Below, piece by piece: positions 11,001 through 22,860 of a DNA stretch of 64,000 bases (within the stretch, counting starts at the first letter, position 1; each line of letters opens with the position of its first letter). This DNA comes from Sequoia sempervirens. Lineage: Eukaryota > Streptophyta > Pinopsida > Cupressales > Cupressaceae. The notes beneath the pieces were generated by a model. The model was given only the letters and a program-made list of their open reading frames with translations, was not told the DNA's origin and did not search any database. The translations under genes were made by a program, and so were the position numbers. The stretch is from positions 489,054,998-489,118,997 of the forward strand of contig VDFB02270651.1 of assembly GCA_007258455.2 (NCBI GenBank). The letters are read 5' to 3'.

Positions 11001-12031
11001 ATAAAGCTAAAAGTGATCAAGTGCTTGTTATTGCTCTTTATGTTGATGATATGTTGTTCATTGGAAATAGCAAGCTAATGATTTATGATCTTAAGTCTCA
11101 GTTGTCTGCTAAGTTCAAAATGAAGGATCTTGGTGCAGCAAGGTATATTTTGGGGATGGAGATAACCAGGGACAGGAAGAATAGAAAGCTTTGGCTCAGT
11201 CAGAGTAAGTATATAAAGACTATTCTAGAGAGATTTTGTATGAATGATTGCAAGCAGTTAGTTGTTCCAGTCATGCAGGGAATGAAGCTATCTGTTGAGG
11301 ATTGTCCAAAATCTCCTACTGAGATGGAGGACATGACCAGTGTACCCTATTCTAGTGCAATAGGTAGTCTTATGTATGCAATGGTCTGTACAAGGCCAGA
11401 CATTGCCCAAGCAATGGGAGTACTTAGTCGATTTATGGCTAATCCAAGAAGAATACATTGGGATGCTATGAAGAGGGTGTTTAGGTATTTGAAGGGAACT
11501 TCAAATTTTTCTTTGTGTTACCATGGTAATTCGGTTGAATCACAGAGGACTCTCAGCATTCATGGTTATGTAGACTCTGATTGGGCAGGGGACATTGATA
11601 GTAGGAGATCCACTAGTGGATACGCTTTCATGTTAAATGGTGGTACAGTGAGTTGGATGAGCAAGCGGTAGGTTGTAGTCTCTTTGTCCACTATAGAAGC
11701 TAAATACATGGTAGCTACTCATGCTTGTAAAGAAGTTTTATGGTTGAAACGTTTGTGTTCTAACATTGGTTTTGATGCAGGGGAAATAACAATCTTATGT
11801 GATAGTTAGAGTGCCATTTTTCTGGCAAAGAATCCAACTTTCCATGCCAGGACGAAACATATTGATGTACAATACCACTTTGTACGAGATATGGTTGAGG
11901 ATGGAAAGGTCAGTCTAGAAAAAGTTGATACTCTAGAGAATGTTGCAGATGCATTGACAAATCCAATGAGCACAGACAAGTTCAGGTGGTGTGCCAGTTC
12001 AATGGGCCTTAGTGCCCATGATTTTCAGTAA
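8021..12031 (+). pseudogene. copia gag-pol polyprotein, single frame with 16 premature stops
   Basis: A 1336-codon frame from ATG 8021 to TAA 12029-12031 holds every copia domain in order. Gag occupies about 8021-8765 with a CCHC knuckle at 8716-8755 that has lost its first Cys (Phe) and one Arg (TGA). The protease is near 8867, with DSG changed to DSR. GAG-pre-integrase is at about 9310-9470 and the integrase core at 9485-10120, with its final catalytic Glu read as Lys at about 9809. RT follows at about 10480-11200 with YVDD at 11039-11050, then RNase H at about 11560-11990. Stops lie at 8354, 8441, 8666, 8741, 9167, 9224, 9449, 9797, 10217, 10346, 10649, 10673, 10880, 10913, 11669 and 11807. 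No frameshift exists in 4 kb. Most stops sit where the family has Gln or Arg, so CAG/CAA to TAG/TAA or CGA to TGA explains them. Dead, but very readable. Confidence 0.95.
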
Positions 12032-12070
12032 GTATAAATTTTGCTCTGGAGGTTCCTATATGATCTTCGT

Positions 12071-12082
12071 CAAGTGGGAGAT
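12071..12082 (+). other. Polypurine tract of the copia element
   Basis: CAAGTGGGAGAT directly abuts the 3' LTR, the usual plus-strand priming site in Tnt1-like copia elements. Confidence 0.85.
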
Positions 12083-13603
12083 TGTTGGAAATATGTGTCT
12101 CAAGCATTATAGGCTGAAACCTCCATGAGTGCCAAGTCAGTGTGACAGGTTTCATGTCTGGCTAACTAGCAGTTTGTTTTATTCAATTCTGAACAGGTCA
12201 CTATGACCCTGAAGAAGTCTTGCCGAAAGGTTTACTGTGTAGCTATCACTGTGACAAGGTGTGTTTGTTGTGACCTTATAGCGCTCAAGAGAACTCTAGC
12301 TGAAAGGCCATTCGTTCATGTATCGGTGAGACTCTTGGTGACTGGAGTTTCGGAGTAACCTATATTCACTCGGTAAGATGTCATCGCGAAAGAAAATGTT
12401 ATATTGATAGTGTTTGTTTGTTTTGTTTCTTCAGGGAGACTTGGCCAAAGGAAATGCCATCAGTATGATGTTCTCAGTGACGAAAGACTCAAGTGTTAAA
12501 TCTTCAGTTAAACTTAAGCTATCAGAGAAAGGTCTTAGCGATAGACGAGAATCATGCTGACAGGGACTACTTGGGAGCTATCGATATAACTCTTAGACTT
12601 TGATATGAAGTTTGACTGATAAGCTATTGTCTTGCCGATAGCCGATGGCTATCTGGTTAACTCTTGGCAACAGTTAGTCTTCGATGAAACATATATAAAT
12701 TGGTAAGTTCTCTCAGCAGTGGACAAATGTTTTGGCAATAGGTGAACACTTTAGAGTAGCATATGAAGATCAATATGAACTCTCAGTGATAGATGTGAGT
12801 CTTGCTGACTTTCATTTGGTGCTTGGTAGATATGGGAGTTTCAGTGTAACCTTAGTGATTCACTATGACCTTCTGGAAAAAGTGATAAGTCAGGATGACT
12901 GCTTGGTGACTCAGTGAAACTCTTGTAGCTTGATAGAAAATCCTGGCGACTACGATAACTCTTGGCAACATTGATATGAGTTCAATTTGGCATCAGCGAG
13001 ACACGGTTTGTGTCTCACCAAGATGCCAATACAATACAAATTTTGTTGACTGAGTATGACTTTCGATGTGGCATCACGTGGACGAATTAGAAGAGCCAAA
13101 TTGGAATCATTGGGAGTCTATTCATTGCAACAGTTCTATGAAGGAGCTTGATAGTTAGGGAACACCATGGATATAGTTGGAAGTTTTAGACGCTTGGGGG
13201 TTGGATGGTAGTTCGATCAATAGTGAATTGTGAAGAATTCAAACTATATCAGTGAAGGAATTTAAATTTGTAAAAGCTGTAACTTGGATGTCTCTGTTCG
13301 AAGAAGGTTCATAATGAATGCTGCTATATAATGACACCAGAAAGATAAGTCTAGAATTGTATGTAATTTTGATTAGTGTAATACAAAGTGATTTCTCTTG
13401 GTGTGGTGGGTTTTTCTCCCGTAAGGGTTTTCCCACGTATATTTGGTGTTTCATGTGTGTTTGTCTAAATACTTAGTTTCTGTAATCTGTGTCATAGTAC
13501 ATCTTATCTTGACTGTAATTGAAAATTTAAAAAAGTACTTCTGAACTCTTTCTTGAGGTATTTACGTTAGGAGAATTATTTTCCACATCTAGTTTTCCTT
13601 ACA
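12083..13603 (+). repeat. 3' LTR of the copia element
   Basis: 1521 bp, TGTTGGAAATATG to CCTTACA, followed by TTATT, the duplicated target. Roughly 7% different from the 5' LTR over the stretch compared by eye. Confidence 0.95.
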
Positions 13604-13608
13604 TTATT

Positions 13609-15040
13609 AACTTCACAACCACACTATTATGCTATTAAGTAGGAACATGAAATGTAGATAACATAAAGTAAAATCAACACAATGAACACCAGATTGATGT
13701 GGAAAACCCAATAAGAGAAAAGCCATAGTGAGGATTAACTCACAATATATTTAAGTAATAGCAAACTAAATACAAGAGGCTCACTTCCAAAGGGCTCACT
13801 GACCAAAATAAGATTCACTGTCCAAATACAAAGGCTCACTGCCTGTAGAAAGGACTCATTGTCTAATAGGGAGGTTCGCTGCCTATAGATACAAAAGATA
13901 ACAGAAATATCCACCATAGCAATTTACACACATCTACAGCCTTGATCAAAAGATTGTAGAAACCTTCAACTCACTACTTTCAAGAATCTAACACAGAGAA
14001 GTACTACTACCTCAACTCACTTTCACACAACACTGCTCTACACTTCTAGCTTCCTTTGTTACTTTTCTTTCATCCAACCCTTCACATCTTGAATTCCATT
14101 TATACCATCTTTAACCTACAAAACATTTTCCAAGGTCAGTCACATATGCTTCATTTCATAAATTCAAACTAGTTCGGTAACTCAACATTCCCATGATGGA
14201 AAAGAATGAGAGTGGAAAAATTAAATACTTAACCAAGACCAAAATCAACATCTCAAATCAACCACACACTTTCTTAATTAAATTTTAAATTCTTCATATG
14301 AAGTATGAACACCAAGTCGGCCAAACCTAATGAAAATACAAATGAACATTGAAGTTCACGCTTTCCAACAAGAAAACATGAAAATGAAATAACATGCTTC
14401 ATCATGCATGAGAACACTTCTTAGATACTTCCAAATACATCCATAACATGTGTAGAACCCTTTGCACATAGAACTCTTTCCAATAGTCCATCTAGACTAT
14501 GCAATCCCACACAACAATTTTGAATCTCATCTTCCAGAGCACCAAAAATAGAACATCTCTACCATAACCTAGAGAATATCATTACAAGATATATTCCAAA
14601 TGTGCATGACCTGAAACAAAATGACAAAGGAATGTTGAGCAGAAAAATTTCTCCTAGTCCATAGATAACCAACTTTTCCAAAACAGTTCACACACCAGTG
14701 AACACAACTTTCACCTTTTGCCAAACTAGCAACAACAACTCAAGAGATATCACAAATAGATCACCAACAACAAACCTTCAAATCTGCAGGAGCATAAGAT
14801 CAACATGGAAGAAATGCAGAGCACATACCAGAGCACATTTTGAACACATATATAACTCTTACTTCACTCTTTATTAATTTTCTCAAAAGCACTCGGTAAC
14901 CCATCATTGCAACATCATAAGGATAGCTCCATGTACTCACAACATTTAAACAACATATCAACTATACATGCACAATTTGCAACATTCTAAATTGTGTTGA
15001 TACCAATGACAACATTAATTACAACACCACCAAACTTGTT
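13609..15040 (-). repeat. Diverged LTR relic, minus strand (continuation of 6317-6381)
   Basis: On the minus strand, 13690-13770 reads like the late LTR segment at 25380-25440 (a GGGTTTTCC block next to a poly-A-like stretch and ATATTGTGAG). Around 15000-15030 the minus strand gives TGTTGTCATTGGTATCAACA, resembling the start of the 24-39 kb copia LTRs. I infer a solo or truncated LTR into which the 6.4-13.6 kb copia inserted. No paired LTR or duplication was found, and ends are approximate. Confidence 0.4.
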
Positions 15041-15841
15041 CATACTTGTAATAAATGTGAATGTGTTAAACATATTATAACACTAAATCAAGGCAACATT
15101 AAGCTCAACTTAATAGGGAAGGCCTAAACAAGTGCAAAAATATAGAGGGATACATTTTCCATCACAAAAACTATAAATTATTTTTTCATGAAAGGAATCT
15201 ATTGTTTAATGTTCTCCCCTTGCTGACAATTAAATATAAATAGTGTTTTAAAATATCTTGGGAAAATTTTCAATTTATAATAGCCATGTTCACCTAAGGT
15301 CAATCCATTTGTTTAGATTGATTTTATGGTTGTAACCACAGTATTTTTCATCCCTCAAAAAAATGTTTTCTACTTGAATTTTGGCGAAGTCTCATTTTGA
15401 CAACATTTTGGTTAGTTATCTTAACCATGTCGGTCACCTCCCAAGTTGTTAAAATCTCTTCATTCCCCACCACAGTGGTCAATTTCAAGCATTGTGTTGT
15501 ATTTTGTGTGCTAGTGTTTATCAAAGTTATGTGAACTTTTGTAAGTCCCACTTTGGCCATTTCCTAAGTTATTTCATCATTTCTCAAAGATTATGTAACT
15601 CTAGCAGTATTTCATCAAGTTAATATAACTCTTTCTTTTGTTTCCATGAAGATAATGAAGTTTTTGAAGATTTCATAAAGTGGGTATTAAAGTGTAGGGG
15701 ATATTTCACATTGGTTATAAAACTCACAATGGTATCCACTAGAGTTATATGAACCACCTTTTTACTGATAAGGTAGTTGTTTTTTCCTTTCAAAATTTTA
15801 AACGGTAGTTATAATGAGGTGATGATGTGAAAGGTTACTAA
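15041..15841. other. Unassigned interval
   Basis: AT-rich, with loosely repeated GTTATNTRAACY phrases at 15520-15760. The minus-strand open frame 15348-15560 (70 codons) has no recognisable domain. Confidence 0.35.
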
Positions 15842-16655
15842 TGTAGGAGCATCCTTGGGTCATGGAAATCTTGCATCAACCAAAAATATTTTCATTCTAT
15901 TTTGTTCTTGTCTTTTTTCTTGCTCAATTCAAGTTGGCAGATTCGGTATTTCATCATGTTTGCTCACCAAACCTTGTGGATCTATGTTTATATCAGGGAC
16001 ATGTTCATTTTCCTTATTACAAGATTTGTGTGTGATTGGTTCATCTTCCAAAAATTTATCACTTCCGAATTATGTGGTAGTTTCTTGAACCAAAACCAAA
16101 ATAATTTTCTTATATCTAACGGCTAGTTTGATCATTTATGGATCATTCCCATATCTTGCATATCTTGACAATGTGATTCATATTGTTCTATGGAGTGTCC
16201 CCAACCAAAATTTAGGTCCACTCTTCATCTTATGCATTCACTGAGGAGTAATTCAAATTTGAGGCCGACATATGCACACACACATTACATTTTCTCTAAT
16301 TAGAGATTGTAATAACCTTTGGGCTGATGTAGATAATTCTAGATTTTCGAATGTGATATAAAACATTGTATTAGATCATTAGGAAGACGGATTTTAAAAG
16401 ATAAGATTTGATCTATAGGATTTTTTCTCACATTGAGGAGTATGTAGGAAGATGGTATTTTGAGCATGTTGTAATCATGCCTGTGAGCTGAATCTACAAA
16501 CTTGGATGTTGTCGGATAGTTGTAATTGAGATTTCTAATAATAAGAATGTTTGAATTTGTATTTTCTTCCATTTTTTGTGTTGCTTCCATTTTGTGACTC
16601 TTGTTTCATGGTCCATATTATTCTCTTTGAGGACCCTTTGACCATGGTTTTATTA
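15842..16655 (+). repeat. 5' LTR of the gag-protease element
   Basis: Starts TGTAGGAGCATCC, ends GGTTTTATTA where the 3' LTR has GGTTGCATCA. The first ~45 bp are also found, inverted, at 40380-40425 and 41443-41488, so the LTR family is shared with the small element there. Confidence 0.8.
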
Positions 16656-16657
16656 GA

Positions 16658-16669
16658 TGGTATCAAAGC
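16658..16669 (+). other. Primer-binding site, gag-protease element
   Basis: TGGTATCAAAGC, one transition from the initiator-Met PBS, two bases after the LTR. Confidence 0.8.
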
Positions 16670-16885
16670 AGGTTATGAACCTATGAATCTTGAGATGAGA
16701 ACTGGTTGTGAACCTTGAGTGGGTTGTGATCCTTGTGGCATTCCTTGGGTGAATAGATCACTGATTTGAGGCAAGTTGTAAGTGTGTTCAATAGATTGTT
16801 GAGAGAGAGGAAATTGAAACCTTGTAGTTAGATCGTCGACTTGAGATAATTGCACCGAGCAGGGGGAGAGATTCTGTCGAGAAGG

Positions 16886-18755
16886 ATGAACCATAGAAGA
16901 ATAGACCAGATGATGGAGGACTTTAGGAATGAGATATGGAGCTTCTTGGGTGGTTTTAGTAGAAACCATAAACCAAAGGATGAATATGAAGAGGTCGTAG
17001 AAGAACTTGAGGCTTAAGAGGTTGAAGGACCAATAGATAAGAGAGAAGAAAAATTGTTGAGAGTAGTGGCACAAGTAAGTAAAAGTCATAGGGTGGAGGT
17101 TTATAATTTCTCTGGTACATTAAATCTAGAAGACTTGATAGACTAGATAGGAGAGTTGGAAGATTATTTTGAGCTTGAGGATATTAGAGACCCAATGAGG
17201 GTTAGATTGACACAAACTTAGTTGAAAGGACATGCCACTTCATGGTGGAAGGAGTTGCAAAAGGATATAGTAGAAAATGGTGAAACAAGAATCACTCAGT
17301 GGAGGTAGATGGTTGCAAGGCTAAATACTAAGTTCATTATAGAACACTATGAGTTGAAATTGTTTAAGAGGTTGCAAAACCTAAAACAGAAGGACATGAG
17401 TGTGAAAGAGTATACTGAGGAATTTCATAAGATGACAATCAGATCTAGGCACCGAGAGATGACTAGGGAGAAAATGGAAAGGTATATAAATGGCCTTAGA
17501 TTTAACATTCAGGATGAGATGAGTATGTCAATAATTTCTATTGTTGAATATGCCTACCAATATGCTCTTAAGGTAGAAGACAAAGTGATGAAAAGATAGT
17601 AGATAATCCCAAAGGGAAAGAGAAGCAAATGAGAAACAACAAGGAGAAGCAGAGAAGTAAAGAAGAATCAAGATCTAAGTGGAGTAAAGAATCAGATTAG
17701 AGGTTACAAAGGGTAGGAAATGGAAGAAAGGAGTTCTTGGGTAAATGTTTCAAGTGTGGAGAATTTGGACATCTATCTTTTGAGTGTCTTGAGGGATCAA
17801 GTAAAAGAATTGGTAAAAAGAATTGTATGGCACATGAGGAGCAGGCAACTGAAGTAGTAGATGGGATAGAAATAAAGCAAGGAGAATCTATTATGCTTAG
17901 GAAAGTCTTGAAGAGGCAGAGCAAGGAAGAGGTTGAGACTTCACAAAGGAAGAATCTTTTCCAAACTATGTGCAAATCAGGAGGTAAGTGCTATAAGGTT
18001 ATTGTGGATAGTGGAAGTATTGATAACTTGGTATCTGAGGAGATGGTGGAGAAACTTGGTTTGAAGAGGTTTCTGCATCCTTGTCCTTATAGGAAAAGTT
18101 GGTTACAAGATAATCATGTAAAGGAGGTGAAAGAGCAATGTTGGGTGAACTTTAATATTGGCCCCTTCAGAGATGAAGTTTTGTGTGATATTTTTTCTAT
18201 GAGTGCTTGTCATGTTTTGTTGGGTAGAACCTACTAGTTTGATAGAGGAGATATAAATGATTACAGAATTAATCTAATTACTGTATAGAAGGATGGGCAG
18301 ACGTTTACTTTGGCTTCCTTGAAGAATAAGGAGGAAGTGAGGAACTTGAGTCTTGTGGAGAGTTGCAGTGCTGAGAAGCAAGATGCAAAGGTTGTACTGA
18401 AGGAAGACGTGGATTTGAAGAGGAACCATGTGGCTAAATATGAGAACGTGATGGTACTATAAGGATGTAGGGGTAGTGTTATGTAGGAGAAGATTGTGGT
18501 TGCAGACAAAATTATAGATAAAAAGGAGTCCTACAAAGGAGGTAGACCAGATAGGCTGAAGAAAGTGAGCAGTGATAAGTGTCCCTTACCATGTGCAGTA
18601 ATGAGGTAGAGGAAAGAAGGTGAAGAGAAGAATAAGTTGAATGATTTTACAAAGGAAAGAAGAGAGGTTAGGAGGTAGAGACGTATAGAAAAAGAAGACA
18701 TTTGGATCAAGAATGAGCATGGGATTTACATCTCGAACCCATTTCGATGTTCATG
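16886..18755 (+). pseudogene. gypsy-type Gag-protease polyprotein, decayed
   Basis: Gag reads in one frame from ATG 16886 to about 17600, with stops near 17015, 17147, 17219 and 17306 and the landmarks HATSWWKELQKD and EYTEEFHKM. A one-base shift near 17600 leads to the second part. This carries a complete CCHC knuckle (C-X2-C-X4-H-X4-C, 17746-17787) and an aspartic protease with intact DSGS at 18007-18018 and the later HVLLGR motif. A charged Lys/Glu-rich tail runs to about 18755 with further stops. In autonomous relatives RT would follow; here the 3' LTR does. Gag and protease alone could form particles but not copy RNA. Confidence 0.8.
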
Positions 18756-18797
18756 AGTTTCTCTCATGGAACATCTTTTCTCACCAAGGGTGTTTTA

Positions 18798-19609
18798 TGT
18801 AGGAGCATCCTTGAGTTGTGGCAATCTTGCATCAACCAAAAATATTTTCATTGAATTTTGTTCTTGTCTTTGTTCTTGCTTAGTTCAAGTTGGTAGATTC
18901 GGTAATTCTTCATGTTTTCTCACCAGACCTTGTAGATCTATGTTTACATCATGGACATGTTCATTTTCCTTATTCCAAGATTTGTGCATGATTGGTTCAT
19001 CTTTCAACAAGTTATCGCTTTCGGATTATGTGGCAGTTTCTTGAACCAAAACCTAAATAATTTTCTTATCTAATGGCTAGTTTGATCACTTGTAGATCAT
19101 TCTTGTATCTTGCAGATCTTGATAGTGTGATTCAAATTGTTCTATGGAGTGTCCCTAACTTTAATTTAGGTCCATGCTTCATCTTATGCATTCACCGAAG
19201 AGTAATTCAAATTTTAGGCCGACATATACACGCACATGTTACATTTTCTCTAATAAGAGATTGTAATAACGTTTGGGCCAATGCAGATGATTCTCGATTT
19301 GCTAATGTGATATAAAACACTGTATTAGATCATTAGGAAGGTAGATTTGAAAAAGATAAGATTTGATCTATAAGATTTTTTCTTGCATTGAGGAGCATGT
19401 AGGAAGATGGTATTTTGAGCATATTGTAATCAGGCCTATGAGCTAAATTTGTAAACTTGGATTTTTTCAGCTAGTTGTAATTGATATTTCTGATAATAAG
19501 AATGTTTTTTTTTTATTTTCATCCATTTTCTATGTTGCTTCTATTGTGCGACTCTTGCTGCATGGTTTAGATTTTTCTCTTTGAGGACCCTTCAACCATG
19601 GTTGCATCA
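18798..19609 (+). repeat. 3' LTR of the gag-protease element
   Basis: 812 bp, TGTAGGAGCATCC to GGTTGCATCA, collinear with 15842-16655 and roughly a tenth diverged by eye. Confidence 0.8.
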
Positions 19610-19649
19610 ATTACACACACCAAAATGATGAGGGGGTATCATTAATTTC

Positions 19650-22600
19650 TCATCTACCCACATATTATTCTAGAGGGATAAAATGAAGTTTGAGATACTT
19701 AAGAAAAGCATTATTTAGCTATGACATTGGGAGATGTAGAAGGAGATCTTGTTGGTGTACACATTGCTTCTTGGATTCCACAACTCTTTGAGGTATTTAT
19801 TGTCCTACTCATTTTAGTAGTTATTTCTAATTGTAGTTTGGATTCAAGAAAGTTTTAGTATTACCATATATTCCAACACAATTACGCACAAACCTTGGGG
19901 TTCCAGTCACAATGAGGTACATATACTAAAGCTATGAATATATTTCTAGGTTAACCTACACCATGATATAAATAGGGGATACTAAATTAGGGCATGTGAA
20001 TTTGGATGAATTTAGGGAGAAGTTTAGCAAACTGAATCCACCACCCATCACATGATTTTTTTTTGCAAGTGAATTGATTAAACCAATAACATTCCCCATA
20101 GAAATTTAGTGTATAGACCTGGTCATTGAATGTATTAGGCATTATGATTCCCAAACTCATGAAATTAGAACTAAAGATAATAGACTGGTGGTTAAAATTA
20201 AAGAACTACCTATGCATCATGCTTAAAAGTCCCAAAAAGGGAAAATTTCTTTGCCATAGACTTCACCAATTCACATATTGAGTTCTTAGATAAGAAGGGC
20301 CTTTATCATAATGAAATGGAAAAGAATTCTTTAGCAAAACCTAGGAGAGGAAAATCCCAATTATCGAGGAAATTACATAGGAACCACTTTGTTGAGGAAA
20401 TATCAAATATTTTTATGTTGTTGCACAAGTTGAGATGAAATGAGGACACACACAAATTTCAATATTGGATGTATTTCTTCATCCAAATTTTACTTGAAGG
20501 GGACCAATTTTTAGACTAGGAATAGATTATTAGTGACATAATGCATAACTTTCTTGTTTTCTTTACAATTAACAAGTCTTTTCATATGTCTTCATATTTA
20601 GTCTATGTCATTTCCAGTACAAGGCCCTGGCTAGGTTTGAGGTCAAGTGAAATTCCCTATGATGAGATCCCAATCTTTAGATATTATGACAAGCTAAATT
20701 AGAGTAAGAGCTTCCTTCATCATAAAAGGATCTTTGACACCTTCAACATGAGAATGACCCAAGAATTATAGGGGAAGATTGAAATGAGACTAACTCTAGA
20801 AGTCGTGAAATTTGTTAGTTTATGTGGGGGCCACTTTATTCAATTTCAAAGGTTCTCTTACATACGAGCTAGTCGTTTCAGTGGTTTTCCTCTAAAATTT
20901 CCCAGGTATCCAAAAGATAAATTTGTAATGATTGAAATGTACAAACAACTTCTTGATGTGAACAAAAGATGCTAAGAATGTAGAAAGGTGATTTTTCAGT
21001 TTCCCATGGGTTTTGGCCCTTTCACCTACAATTCCATGTCAAATTCTTTGACTATCAAAATGGAAATTTCTAAATATACTCTACAATTTTATCATGAATG
21101 CTTTCCCTTTAACATTAAAGATTATGTGAAAAACAACCTGAACCTAGGACCTAGTTTCTATCATTTACCTAACCTAGAATATTATTGGGTTGATTTTTTT
21201 GATGAATTTTAGGTGATAAGGAGAAGCTGGATGAGGTTGTCCATGAGACAAATAATCACATTTGGTTTAGACTGGGATGTCTAAGTCATTGAGGATGTTG
21301 GATCAGATCTATATGATCTAATCTTCATAGAACTTATATATCATCAACCTATTGCTACTATGGATTGGAGTAACAAGGATATTGAACCAATTTAAGCAAG
21401 AACTACATATGTTATACAAAGGAAACATGAATGGGTGGCTAAAAAGAAAACATAGCAGTCTCATCCTCAAACCAAGTCATAGGATACTTAGCCTACAAGA
21501 GGAAGCAACCAACCACCTATAACTTCAGGGAATTTTAGGTCATCTTCACAATGGATATCTTCAAGAGCTCAAGGTGATAGGGATGACAATCCTCCTAAGA
21601 ATAAATTGTTCAAATAGACTTGTGGAGAAGATATCCTTGATCTACCCCAATTAGATAAAGATAAATATGTTTTTGATGGGGAAGAGGACTTGGGAAACAT
21701 TACAATTAGTACCTCATCATCTTTCCACTCATCACTTATGAAAGAGGTGAATGAGCCTTTGAGAACTGGGCTTTCTCCACCTTCATCACTAGAGGTACAA
21801 ATTGTCACTCCAACAAAAAGGACTTTATTTGACTCTTCTAGTTCTAAGGTTGTCATTGTTCCTACCAATCTAGCTTGGATGGAAAATACATTAACAAATA
21901 AAAAGAAAGAAATACAGCTAGATCTCCCAAAACAATATATGGTGGGTCAACTACTTTTGAGGACACCTAAGCCCAAAAGATTGAAGATTTTCACTAGATT
22001 AATGGAAGATAATAGTACATGGAATATGTGCCTAGAAGTTGCTTCCCTACTACAATGATGGAGGTCACTCAAGCAACTGCAAGTAACTTTGAAATTGCTA
22101 GGATAAATTTGGGATCCTCTACGAGAGATGGGGATGTGTAAAACTTATAGGTATCAACAACAAGGTTGGTTGAGTGATCTAATAATGAAAAGAAAAGAAA
22201 AAATAAATAAAGAACTAGGTTAAGGTTTTAATTGAATGTTTTAAATCAGTCTTTGATTTATCCCCTCAACCAATCTCTCAAGTTGAATTATCCTTTGATC
22301 CAACATCAATGATGGGAAAGGAGATAGTAAGCAAGATGAAAAGTTTCAAGGTATTTGGAAAGGCCATAGAATATTGGAGTAGTGGCATACTAAACAAAGG
22401 AAATAAAATCATTTTGGACTCACTAGAGATTCACCAGAAAGCATATTCCTTAAAAACTAAATAATAGAAAGATATTGATGTCATTGAGAAAGAAGTATTA
22501 TGGGCTCAATACCTAAATGAAATCAAAGGAATATTGAATATGGGGATGGCTAGATTGGATAATGAGAAAATAATTCCCAATGCTACTGACAAGCATTTCA

Positions 22601-22860
22601 TGATCTAAAAAAAGGGTTTGGAGTGAAAACACAAGGTTACCAAATAGGGCCTATAGGAATTTAATAAGATGGTAATTGAAAGCAACACAATCATTAGAGA
22701 GGTTCATAAGAATCTTACTACACTTGGTCTCTAACCTAGTTTACAAGGAGGTGGTAGTAATGAAGATGTTGAACTCTTAAAATAAATATTTTAAGAGGAT
22801 AATTAATGAGATATTTAGCTCCCAATCCTTTGATTCCAAGAGTTTGAGAAAATTCAATGG
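19650..22860 (+). pseudogene. Decayed long coding region, family not recognised
   Basis: A plus-strand protein-like signal is spread over about 3 kb with many stops. The best pieces are 20784-20975, 20988-21212 and 21690-22058. They are rich in aromatic residues (HFIQFQRFSYIRASRF near 20830) and then become acidic and Ser/Thr-rich with Lys-Pro-Lys patches (21690-22050). No catalytic motif, zinc knuckle or transmembrane helix is visible. It may be the coding part of another gymnosperm retroelement or a dead host-like gene; I cannot choose between these. There are no LTRs immediately around it apart from the element ending at 19609. Confidence 0.45.

Larger units (their letters stand above)
6387..13603 (+). 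mobile_element. Complete Ty1/copia LTR retrotransposon, TSD TTATT
   Basis: It has two 1.52-kb LTRs (6387-7906, 12083-13603), an initiator-Met PBS, a polypurine tract, and a perfect 5-bp duplication TTATT at 6382-6386 and 13604-13608. Total length is 7217 bp. The internal domain carries gag, PR, IN, RT and RNase H in the Ty1/copia order (IN before RT), in one frame. Structure is complete but coding capacity is lost through 16 stops. The sequence is Tnt1/Tork-like in its N-terminus and in the GTGGGAGATTGTTGG junction of PPT and LTR. Confidence 0.95.
15842..19609 (+). mobile_element. Gag-protease-only LTR retrotransposon (TR-GAG-like)
   Basis: Two LTRs of about 813 bp (15842-16655 and 18798-19609) flank a 2.14-kb interior with an initiator-Met-type PBS and gypsy-type Gag, a CCHC knuckle and an aspartic protease. 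No RT, RNase H or integrase motif is present on either strand. This matches the non-autonomous terminal-repeat-with-GAG class described in plants, here with protease retained. No convincing target-site duplication was seen (ACTAA versus ATTAC). Confidence 0.8.

Noticed and set aside
13690..13900. A repeated GGCTCACT motif array as a separate satellite
   Set aside because: Only four or five irregular occurrences; better explained as part of the LTR relic.
15837..19614. Target duplication of the gag-protease element
   Set aside because: ACTAA on the left and ATTAC on the right do not match convincingly.
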